Made by a program: the position numbers and the translations under genes. 64,000 nt of DNA, taken from positions 4,588,001-4,652,000 of the forward strand of contig CP110630.1 in the NCBI GenBank assembly GCA_026210745.1, in the 5' to 3' direction. The notes below the pieces were generated by a model. It did not search any database. It saw nothing but the letters and a program-made list of their open reading frames with translations, and was not told the DNA's origin. Within the stretch, counting starts at the first letter, position 1. Each line of letters opens with the position of its first letter. The stretch comes from Exobasidium rhododendri (lineage: Eukaryota > Basidiomycota > Exobasidiomycetes > Exobasidiales > Exobasidiaceae). This document shows, piece after piece, positions 12,701 to 22,960 of this stretch.

Positions 12701-13270
12701 GACATGCTCGATGCCATCATTGAGGCCGGTGACGCATCGTCGTATCTGCGAATGGCTCAGTTCATTCCAACCCTTCGAAAGCTTGCCAACAAGAGGTATG
12801 AAAAGGAGTTGGAGAAAGTCGGATGGCACTTCATCAATTCATCAGTAGAAACGAAGGTGGGAGTTCGCAAAGTTCGAAGTTTTCGCTATGTTCGATTTCG
12901 AGATGCAGAACCGAAAGATTACAATCAAATGGGAGAGACCGTCTCTGCCAAACGTTTACAGTGTGAAAGACAACCAATACTGAAGATTTGGGACTATGAT
13001 GAGATGGGAAGCAGGGAGGATCGACGATTTCACCTTCAAGAAGGTGGCCACTATCGAGTGAGTGTTCTAGAGAGAAGTGCCCTTTTCTTTCCCCCTTTGC
13101 CCCTTGCCTTGCCCATTTCCTCGCTTAACGTGCATACTCTTTCCCGTATTCAGGTGACCAACTTGACGCCTACAAAAGTAAAGGCTTGGGCCAAACCAGA
13201 CGAGGCCGATGAAATCCACCTCTCGGCTGGACAGAACTCGAAATGGAGAAGGGTCAACGTAGTAAGCTGA
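9764..13270 (+). CDS. BRH2: BRCA2 homologue, Brh2-type recombination mediator
   Basis: Loads RAD51 on single-stranded DNA during recombination repair; in Ustilago the orthologue works with Dss1. Exons 9764-12602, 12678-13057 and 13154-13270 keep phase and give 1111 residues. The N-terminal 600 residues are low-complexity, with an acidic run near residue 245 (DFDSDDEFDVDGDDD). The BRCA2 helical domain begins near 625 (SWVENHWIFILWKLAAYTR, then LKYRFEREVN), followed by the first OB fold (MVLCVF, LTDGWYKI, IQGAQL) to about 860; the remainder, on exons 2 and 3, should be the later OB region ending WRRVNVVS. No textbook FxTASGK BRC repeat was found; two weak candidates are listed in the findings. 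The ATG at 9764 starts the continuous frame. The gene is co-oriented with the FAN1 fusion. Confidence 0.93.
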
Positions 13271-13473
13271 TTTTGACACACGGAAAGAATAGAAGAAAGA
13301 CGAGAACACAAAAGAACACACACATGCATGCACATACACAAACCACTAAGCAAATTCATCTCATTCTGTACAAAACATTCACTCACTCTTTCCCCCAACA
13401 CAAGTTCGCCACCCAATGAACAGACACAACTTACACTCCTGACTACGTTTAAAACAAAGGGCGTGATCAGATA

Positions 13474-15042
13474 TCATGTGAAGAGCTTATTTACAGAAGT
13501 GCTGCCATCTTGTTGACGTCGCAGGACCTTACTGACGGCCAGCTCGAAATCCTCCTGGCTGACGTGTTGCCGCCTCTCTCGCAGAGCATACATTCCTGCT
13601 TCTGTGCAGATACCTCGCACTTCTGCACCAGAGCATTGACCCATCTTTTCGGCCAGCGCTCTCATGTTGATGCCACGTTGAAGCGACATCTGCTCACAGT
13701 GCAAGAAGAGAAGGACATCAGAGGTCAGTGGCGATGAAGACGATGAGGCAGCTCGCCGTCTCGTACTACGCACCTTTCGCGAATGGATTCTCAGAATCGA
13801 CACTCTGGCTTCCGGTCCGGGCGGTGGGAACTCAATCTTTCGATCAATCCGACCAGGTCGCAAGAGAGCGCTATCTAGAATATCGATCCGATTGGTGGCC
13901 ATAATGACCTTTATATTCTTCGTACCCTCGAATCCGTCAAGCTGGTTCAGTAGTTCCAGCATGGTTCGTTGAACTTCCGAATCACCTCCTCCACTGCCTC
14001 CTTCCCCCCGAGAGGATCCAATACTGTCTATCTCATCCATAAAAATGATGGAGGGGGCATGCTCCCTTGCCATGACAAACAATTCTCGCACCATTCTGTT
14101 GAGCAAGAAAAAAGTGGAGAGGGGAAAAGGGGCTTTAGCGATTGCCCTGTGCCCCTTCCTTCTATCTCGGACCCCGCGCACTCACCTACTACCTTCTCCA
14201 ATGTACTTCTGTACCAGTTCTGAACCACTAACCCGGATGAATTTACAGTCTGTGTGATGAGCAACAGCTCGTGCCAACAGCGTCTTTCCTGTACCAGGAG
14301 GTCCGTACAGCAAGACACCCTTTGGCTGCGCAATACCGAGACTCTCGAACAATTCTGGATGCTTGACTGGCAGTTCGATGACTTCTTTGATTTCCTTGAT
14401 TTGGTGATCTAATCCTCCGACCATTTCATACGTCGAATCAGGCACCTTTTCCACCATCATCAGAGACACCAGAGGATCAATCTTGTTCGGCAAGATCTTG
14501 TGAAGTTGATATGAATCCGAACGTAGGGCGACCCGAAGAGAAGGGAGAAGGGCAGTCACATCTATGTCGGCAGCGAATTCAACCACTGCAAGTGCGACAA
14601 AGATTGCGTTGAGAAACATCGTCTAGCTGGCCGCTGGTGCACTCCTACTCACTGTACTTTCCCTCTGGCTGCACCTTCACAAGGACCTTTTTCCTACCCA
14701 TGACCTTGACGACCTCGCCTACATAGCTACCTGGTTCTTGAAGCAACTGCAGCTCCTCCCTCAATAGCCTCACTCTGGCATTCAATGTATTCCTCTGGGC
14801 TTCGAGTCGGCGGAGATTTTGTGTTCTTTCGTTTATGAGAAGCTCCTGCGATGCACAAGACACGAAGGATGGTAAGCAAGTGTTTACTTCGACGACCAAC
14901 TTGCCACACTTACGTATGATTGTATCTTGGACTGGTAGAAGCTTTGGATTCCCAGAGCGGGAGCTGTGACACCCTGCAATGCAGGTGGAACACCTACAGT
15001 TCCGGCGTGAACTGTAAGGGCTGCAGCAGTGGTGGCAGCCAT
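13474..15042 (-). CDS. RPT6: 26S proteasome regulatory ATPase Rpt6 (PSMC5/Sug1)
   Basis: One of six AAA+ ATPases in the base of the 19S proteasome particle. Five exons: 15042-14914, 14845-14653, 14585-14186, 14095-13774 and 13689-13474. They give 419 residues with consistent phases, close to the usual length of about 400. Visible are the N-terminal coiled coil ([10 protein letters not shown]), the OB-type segment ([12 protein letters not shown]), Walker A GPPGTGKT near residue 197, Walker B IIFMDEID, the second region of homology [17 protein letters not shown], and the C-terminal helical lid ([11 protein letters not shown]). Near-identity to the animal protein over long stretches makes the call and all four introns secure. 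It is convergent with BRH2 (203-bp gap) and divergent from the RING-RRM gene. Confidence 0.97.
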
Positions 15043-15887
15043 GACGTTCCTGATGTTGAGATGCGGGTGATGGAGGGTCGTATTAGGCGGTATCGACGAG
15101 CACTGGTGGAGATCCGACAGAGGTCCTTAGTGGGCTTTATCGATTGCGCGTCCTTTGCCCACGTGGTTGATCGACGCCCTTACGCCCCGCTATATATGTG
15201 TAGAAGTGAGTTTGATCAGAAACATTGGACAGACTCATTCTCACAGCAATAGGACCCGGAGCCGGCCTGTACAGGGGCAAAGGTGCAGGAGCATGACGCA
15301 GAAGAGCACCGTGGGAAAGCGGATCGTCTCCGACAAATCTCTGTGCCTAAGCTCGCATCATTGCCTCGTTCGGTCTTCCAAACTTCTTACAATCTCACTG
15401 AACTTCGTTGCAGGGGGGCGGAGCGCGCAAATCTCTCATCACACCGGTGGCGCCAGTTGACGCAGGTCCACATTGAACTTTTTCTCTCTTCTTAAAAGGT
15501 GATCTGTTTCGCACATAGTAAGATCGCTCGAGGCGAATGAGCATTCATCGTGCAGCAGTCGAGCGTAGGCGCGTATGCAGTCTACTGTCATGGAGTGGAT
15601 TTGTGGATTCCAATAAGCTTGGCTCTTTCTCACTGGGGCTTGCGTTGAGAGCTCGAGGGTATAGTCGACGCTGCAGGAGGAGGCATACTTCACTGATCTT
15701 CCTCCATTCACCCCCCCCCTACGTTCGTCCTCTTTGCCAGGTCATCACCTATCGCACACACACACGTTGTCTATCGTTCTCCTCCCCGCCCCCCCCCCCC
15801 TTGATTCTCTACCGTGCTTGCACCTCCTTTCTTCTCTGCGACACCACTCAGATCGTACCAGTCGCAAGTAGAGCATCAAGGATAGAT
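15043..15887. promoter_or_regulatory. Divergent intergenic region, RPT6 / RING-RRM gene
   Basis: This 845-bp stretch serves two divergent genes. It holds a TATA-like word (TATATAT at 15191-15197) and, towards the right, strongly pyrimidine-rich DNA with C runs near 15707-15718 and 15786-15800, typical of a long 5' leader. The open frame that runs through its right part lacks an ATG context or family support upstream of 15888. Confidence 0.45.
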
Positions 15888-18800
15888 ATGGTCAGACCCA
15901 AGAGCAATCTTTACCTTCCCCTCCTTCCCTGTACACACGAAATGGAAAGAGGGGGAGATCAACTGCCCGTGACGCCCATCAATCGGTCATTCTCCGCAGT
16001 AGATACCGACTCCTTTGTCACGGCCATCTTGTCACCCAGTTCCCGCAATGTCTTTGCTGCCCGCGCTCGTGCTCGCAGTCGAAGTGATTGCCCCCAACCC
16101 GCTTCGACGGCAGCAGCGTTGAATGCTGCTGCGAATGCTATCCACTACTCTCCCTCTCTCGATTCTATTAGTACAGCTGGATCGGGCGAAACCAAAGTCG
16201 AGTCGAATGTCTCACCTCTTAAAAGGAATGAAGAGTATGGAGAGACGAAGGCAAGTGCTGTGCTGAACAATCAGCCAATGTATGGTGAGTAGAGAGGAGT
16301 CGTCTCTTTTTTATACGACATTGCAGCTTAAGAGGACGTACCTGGCGACCGTCTCTAGATTCACCCTCTTATGTCCGTCGCACTCGCTTGCTCTCTTCCG
16401 CTGGAGCAGCTCTGAATGCAGTTCCTCAAGACACTGTGGCTCAATTGACTACGCGGAGTATTCGCAAGACTACGGTGCCACTTCCAGCTTCTCCTCAGCA
16501 GGGCAAGAACGAGCTCGTACCTCAGACGGGTAGCATTCGAGGTAGATCCAACACGCTATCGGTAGCCATCCCTTCCCAACAACATATCGCAAAAGAGACT
16601 CTCGGATACAATGATTGTATCGCACCAGCCATTCGAGTGAGACAGAACCGACATCATACTTTGTCCTACTTTGATCTCAGTCGCGATGAAGGTCCAGACG
16701 CCATCTTCTCGGCCAATGATGTTGTTGTGGCCCCAAGTGCTGCTCTTCTTGGCCCATGGTCACCATCATTTGTCCACACCGATAGTGGAAAAGATGATCA
16801 CGATTCCGCACACGTAATGAAGGAGAATAGTCTAGCCTCTCTAGATTCTCGGTATGACTCGTCGCTGGAGACCTCTCCGGATAACAACGATCTATCTCTC
16901 ACGCTGAGTACTTCGTTTTCGGAGAGTATCGACACTTCGCAAGACAACTTGAAGCCAGAGTCAATGGCGTGGAAAGAAGTACAGACCTTGAGCACCCGTG
17001 ATGAAATGACCTGCGAGGAATCCCATGAATTTGCCGTAAAGTTCCAGGAAAACATCACGGAGACTCGTCTAGCCCTCTCGAAGGCTAGTCATAGTACTGT
17101 GGGGACGTTGCTCGCGCCGACGTCAAGGGACTTTATCGGTCGCCGCAAGAGTCACACTATGTCAGAAGTGGGCCATCGTACTCACTTGACTGCACCTTTC
17201 TCAAGAGAGCAAGCAACAGATCAGGACGTTTTTGGACCGACAAAAAGTGTCGACAGGCCTGACTCTCACTTCTGCATGGTTATCATGCCTAATACTCACT
17301 TCGAGCTCGCAGACTTGCTTGAGCAACAGACGGCAGCAGTAGAGACTGATCCCAGTCACAACTCTAAGACTGACAGCCTGTCAAGATTGGTGAAGCCACG
17401 ACGTCTGACGGTGGGAGGGGCAGTCCCAACAGCACCAAGAGCACATGCAAGAATGGCACTTCACCAGCATCGTAAGCCGGAAAGTAATATCAAGGTCACT
17501 TATGGCACTGTAGCACAGGCCTCGAGTACGGTATTACTTGCCAAACAAGCTTCTCTTTCGCAAGATCAAAGCTTGACCGCCTTCCAAGAACTTATTCAAG
17601 ACATCAAGAGGGAGCGAGCTGTACAAAGCAACGCTATTGCTATGATGACGCCAGCAGAGCCGGAGAGTATTGGTGCGGTACTAGAGTACAAGCGATGCTC
17701 TCCTACGAATCATGTTCCAGAGGAGAGTGGCAGTAAGAAGTGCGAATTGTGCGGAGCTGTGGCTCGAAGATTGACTGTACTGGAGCCGTGTGGACATTGT
17801 GCCTGTGCAGCATGCTGCTCTTCTGGTATCAATCAAGTCACGGCTACTCCTCCTAGGCCTCACACTTGCGCAGCTTGTCATACCCTCGTCGTTGGTATTA
17901 CTCTTCGTAAAGGACCGGAGCGTGACGCAGGGGAAGTGTTCGACAGCAAAAGCCCACATTATCGGCCACGAACACCTTGTGCAGAAGAGCAGGAGTTCTA
18001 TTACCAAAATACCCATCCTGTCTCTCCATCAAACTCGTTCCCTTGCATGAAAGGTGGAGACGGCATTCATCGACGTGAGAACACAGGTAGATCTCTTCAG
18101 GGCGTGCAAATGGGCAACAAGAGATTCCTGGAGCAAGTGGCAAATGAATTTGGTGAAACGACGTCTTCAGACATTTTCACGGAAGATTTATCGTTTTATC
18201 AAAGTCAACGCGCTCTGGAGCAGTTTCGACAGAATCAACAAGCATGTCAGATGCTCCCTTTTCCGACACATGATAGTGCTCCTTGTTCTAGTGAGAGAAA
18301 AGCAGCATGTGGAACTGAGAGAAAGGACCTCCGCAGCACGACACCTCAAGGCACATCCATTGTTCGAGTCGACAACATTCCCTGGACGGCGACGTACAAT
18401 GATGTGGTTGAGTGGCTTCCGAAGCCCTCTGATGATGTGTTACCCAATAGTGACATCAGTCCGGCCGCTATCCATGTACCTGTGGATGTCTCGAGCGGTA
18501 AAACGTCGAATTGTTGCTTTGTAGAGTGCAAGGACAAAAGTGCAGCACAGAGACTAGTACGACACCGTAACAACTCTAGATTACTTGGCCGACCAGTCAG
18601 TGAGTCAGAAAGGAGAAGGAGAGCAAAATGGTGCTGTCTGCCTATTAAAGAATGATGTGAATACAACTTGATTCAGGTCTCATGATCAGCACGTTTGACG
18701 AACTGCTAAATGAGGTGATTGAAGAACCCCTCGAGGCAGTCACAGTCTAGATCTCCTTACATGCTTCTGCTCCTCAGATATTTCCAGCTAGAGCGCACTC

Positions 18801-19861
18801 GCTGTCTCTCAAAGATGACGAGTGTACCTTTTTTAATGCTGTTCATCTACGACAGCTTGTGGAGCTACTACGTCGAGGCGGAGCACAGCTGAAAGGACCA
18901 CTCAAAATTGTAGATATGACGACCAGCATGATCCGACTGGTGCCAGCCAAGATGAGCACTTTACTGAGCGAGATGCGTGAGTGAAAAGACCTTTTTTAGT
19001 CGGCACCAAAGCCTCGTCTATTCCCATTATGCTGACAGAGTACCACTGCAGTATTTCATCGAGCTAAAGGTATGTAGCAATGCTTCATGGGCAGATATTG
19101 AGGGATGACTAAAGATCAAAATAACTGCACTCTCACAACTTCTCCTTGTTTACGTATCCCTTTCTCTTCCTCTTTCATCAGAAATCGTGTGCATCTGCAT
19201 TGCTGCTAGTCAAGAGTTTTCTACCATTCGCCAAAGCTTGGATCGGTTGTTGTTGGCTTGCAGTAGCTGCGCCAGCTTCACTGTCGGTCAACGCATCGAG
19301 ATTCTCGATTCAGCTAGAGGCACTTTGACGGCAGTGACACAAGTAAGAGGAAACAGTGCGTCCGTGTCGACGAGATCTGCAATTATTGCACCGCTTGCCC
19401 ATGCATCTCGCGCTGCTTTGCCTGCGGTTAATAAGACGCCTGTGGCAACGAGAGTTGACCACCTACAGAAGTCACATATATCCAGCGATGGTGAGGTCGC
19501 CACGTCTCAGCAACGAGGACAGCAAGTACGCCCATCATCGTATGCTATCGACAGAAGTGTTTCAGCTACACAGTGGCCTCAACATGATACAGCGGCAAGC
19601 TCCTTTCCCTTTACGAAAGCGACGACCTCGAGTCAGATGGTATCGCCTTCATTCGAAATCTCCTCCAACAGCGAAAGTGCCCATCTTTCTTCGGCCCATC
19701 AGAATCAGCTACTGACAAGTCACCGAGAAGCAGCACTTCAGACCTTGCTCATCTATGGAGTGAAGCCAGGTGATGACGGAGAAAGCTTTCAAAAGATGGT
19801 CGATCAGCTGGCTCTGGTATTTGCAAAGCAAGCAGTGCTGCCCGGCTATCCTTCGCCGTGA
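15888..19861 (+). CDS. RNA-binding protein with RING-like zinc finger and RRM, function unknown
   Basis: Proposed exons are 15888-16284, 16359-18599, 18677-18714, 18778-18976, 19052-19069 and 19182-19861, giving 1190 residues in phase. The N-terminal 590 residues are Ser/Thr-rich and probably disordered. Residues about 592-640 form a RING-like cysteine/histidine array (CELCGAV, EPCGHCACAACC, CAACH). An RRM follows at about 798-885 (IVRVDNIPWTATYNDVVEWL ... NCCFVECKDKSAAQRL). After it the text DELLNEIFPA and the helical stretch resemble a fungal family of RRM proteins. The splice around 18715 was chosen because it removes a stop and restores this resemblance. The 18-nt exon is optional, since skipping it also keeps the frame. 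The last 150 residues are Ser-rich. A role in post-transcriptional control is inferred from domains only. Confidence 0.72.
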
Positions 19862-20090
19862 TCGATCCACGTTCAAGTCTCCCATTGCTGTTTCAGCTTC
19901 GTAAGATCACACCTCCTCGGCTTCAAGCGAGGTTGATCGCACATATCACTCAACAGTAGCACAATACTATCTTCATGTATATAGTCGATTGACAATTTCA
20001 AGATCGAACCTCTCACTGCCTGGACTGAACTGTACAGGACAGGACTTGTGGAAGATGCGCAGTGTATCGAGGCTGTATCGAGGCTGCTAC

Positions 20091-22453
20091 CTACAGCTGC
20101 TCTGCCACCTTCTCTGCCCCTGCAAAGACGAGACTTTGAGGGTGAGTGCTGGGCACATTTGGGAATACACTTGCATCAAAGACGTGAAGGTTCGACGTTC
20201 CCCGTATCCTCATGCTGATAGGATCGACCGGGGTGCCCGGAGGTCCCATTCGGCAAGACGAGGAGCCGTGGTAGATTGGATTGGCGCGAGACCTGATGAA
20301 TTCATCATAAGCCTTATGAGAGTGAAGGAAAACGAGACAGGTATGTCGACGGAAAGATGAGCCTCCTGACTTTCTCCTCCTTCTTTCTACTATATTTCCT
20401 ACTCACATCGTCCGGTATTTGGTCTGCTTCTGCAAAGGGTGAAGGGCCCTGCAGCCTGATGCCGTCTATGGCATACTTTCCTTGTTTGTTGTCCCATCCA
20501 GGCACGTCTGCAGGGCTTATGTCGAAGTCTGCTTCTTCAAACAGACTCTTTGCTACATCCAGGGCGAACTTCACGCCTTGCCGGATCGTTTGTAGATCGT
20601 GTCGATCCTGCAAGTAGTTGAAGTCAATGAGAGGTGCATCGTGTGGATCGCTTGATTGCAGTGTCACGCTACCCTTGCTTTTCGGTCGAGTCAGGATGAC
20701 GTAGATTCCCATGATCCCTCTCGGCGAATGGGACGGATTCTCGAGTTCGTCCAGGCCTTTGAAACGTGTTTGAGCCCATTCCAGCCAGTAGGTAGAAAAG
20801 AGGAGCTCGATGTTGCAGATACTAGAGCGCGGATCACTGCACTGCAGCTTAAAAGAGGAGGCGGAGGGCAAATTGTGGTCATGTCCGTCGATCTTCTTCT
20901 CCGTCGAGGAAAAGCGCAAGTCATCCGTGTTGAGCCACGCACTAGCTTCCATGAATCCAGGACTTGACAGCACGCCCGCTCCGTTTCTGGCAAAGTAATC
21001 ATACAGATTACGCAGGAACTGTGGCAAGGCGTAGAGCCCGTCTGAAACGCAAATGGACGAACTGGAGTATGGGACCAGGAAGTGTAGAGGCACACCAAGA
21101 TGGTCCTTCAGATTTTGACCAACGTCGGGCGACAGGAGGACGGGTCTGATCAAATGCTTGCTGAGTTCTGCTTCTGGCCCAACACCGCTCAGGAGCAGGA
21201 GATGAGGAGTATGGAGCACGCCGGCACACAGAATCACTTTCGAAGTTGCGTGCGCATAGAAGCGCCGGCCTAAAGAGAAGAAATACGTGTAAAGGCAGGT
21301 AAGTCAGGACTGGTGTGTGTTCAAAGGTAAAGGACTGACGCGGGTGCTTGCGTACCTTTACTGTCCTCAAAGTAGACACCTTTTGCGACCACACTATCGT
21401 CCGCTTTCTTTTCCAAATGGATCTTCGTTACTTTTGCTCCTGTGCAGAGCTGTCATGATGTACGCCATGGTCGGTACGCGTGTGAGCGTGAAAGGAGTTC
21501 ACTCCATACAGTGCCAGCTCCATCTTCCACACAAACTCACCTTCATACTCTTTCTTTCCCTCAGTATCTTATCGGACAAGTACGCATTCCCTGCATGTAC
21601 TTTCCTTCCATTCTTCGACATCGAAGACTGCAGTATAAATGAACCGCTGCCTATCGGTCCCCTTCCCGCTTCAGTGGAGTATGGATCGGAGTCGTTTCTC
21701 CTTACACCTTTTGCGTCAAGGACGGAGAGCACCTTCTCCGTCACGGGATATAGGTGATCCCTTCGTAGTGAGTATTCCCATGGACCTCGTGTTGGCTCTT
21801 CATTCTCTTCCGTAGAGCAGAGCAAGGATGTTTTTGTGTCGTGGCGGATTGGCAATTGGAAGCACCGTTGAAGACTCGAATGATTCCATCCTTGACAGCC
21901 ATAGACTGTTTCCCACTCATCCAGCTCCCGGTCTGTGCCTCTAGTATATATTCCCGCATTGATTGCGCTTGACCCTCCAACAAGTCTGGAGAGGAAGATG
22001 TTCCCCCATTAAGAGTCAAGGTTCAGCGTCTAGATTGAGAGTCTGATCTTCGTGTAGACACGCATGATGCACACACCTTCCTGCAAGCACTTCTACATCT
22101 TTTCCACCCAAGCCGCTCTGTTCGACGGTCTTTATCTTGTAGCTGTACTTTGCGTCATTACTTCTCAAGATGGAGAAGAGTGGAATGGTCGAGATCAAAT
22201 CATTCACTCGCTGACCTGCTTCCAACACGAGAATCCTTGCCTCCTTCTTCCGTTCACTCAGTCGACTTGCAATCACTGCTCCCGCTGTGCCCGATCCTAC
22301 TACTATATAATCGTACTTCACTGCTTCGTTGTCATCTTCCACGCCGTCGCCATCATCCTGTTCACCCTGCACTTGTATACCTACCTGATTTGGTGTGTAG
22401 TCAAGGCGGCTCTCTGGCAGAAGAAGGTTCAGTGGGAAAGGCTTCCACAGCAT
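20091..22453 (-). CDS. GMC-family FAD-dependent oxidoreductase
   Basis: A glucose-methanol-choline oxidoreductase; the substrate (alcohol, sugar or aryl alcohol) cannot be told. Exons read as 22453-22077, 21985-about 21549, 21439-21356, 21269-20407 and 20312-20091, about 660 residues. Visible are the FAD dinucleotide motif VVGSGTAGAV at residues 51-60, LVGGSSAINAGIYTRG of the first GMC signature, SKVILCAGVLHTPHLLLLSG of the second, and the C-terminal catalytic region with YHGSSSCRMG and VPSTHPQS, which keeps the expected histidines. The donor of exon 2 has two in-phase options (21549 or 21537). The ATG at 22453 has an in-frame stop just upstream and no signal peptide; a spliced upstream exon supplying a membrane or signal segment is possible, since an acceptor-like GACAG lies just before it. 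Confidence 0.85.
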
Positions 22454-22960
22454 TCCCACACCAGCAACCTGTCAACAACACCACCCTCTCTCCTTGTTGT
22501 GAGGATCAGGGGTGATACAAAAGACTAAGAGTGAAGCAAACTGCGCAGAGAAAGATCAATCACGGAGTATAGAATAGAAAAACCGACTGTTAACTTGCCT
22601 AGCTTTCTAATCAGTCGCTCTTAAACTGCGAACACATCTGCTTGCACTGACTAGTGCGGGTGAATAAGGTTTACCGCTATCTCGTAATCTACAGAGATCC
22701 ACGCTTCCTCTCGGTCAGTGCCACGTCAACGGTCTTTTCTCCCTGCTCTGCTGATTATTGATTACAACATGAATAGAGATAGACCCAACAGATAGGTACA
22801 AGATGGGAAAGAGTGTGGATGCCGGTGCAGGATCGTATAAAGAGCATACATCAGCTAGGAAGCTCAGAATATTAACGAGATCGATCAAGAGAGAGAAGGA
22901 GCGAAGGGTGCGGCGCTATCGAAGATTACTTGGGAGGGGAAAACGAGAGGCGGTCATCGA
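22454..22960. other. Intergenic between GMC oxidoreductase and FHA-RING gene
   Basis: This stretch of 507 bases lies upstream of the GMC gene and downstream of the FHA-RING gene. A 73-codon basic frame on the plus strand (22803-23024) overlaps the antisense 3' end of the latter and is not supported. Nothing else is seen. Confidence 0.4.

Noticed and set aside
19146-19328. Alternative frame after the acceptor at 19181 in the RING-RRM gene
   Set aside because: It reaches a stop after about 50 codons, whereas the chosen frame stays open for 226 codons.
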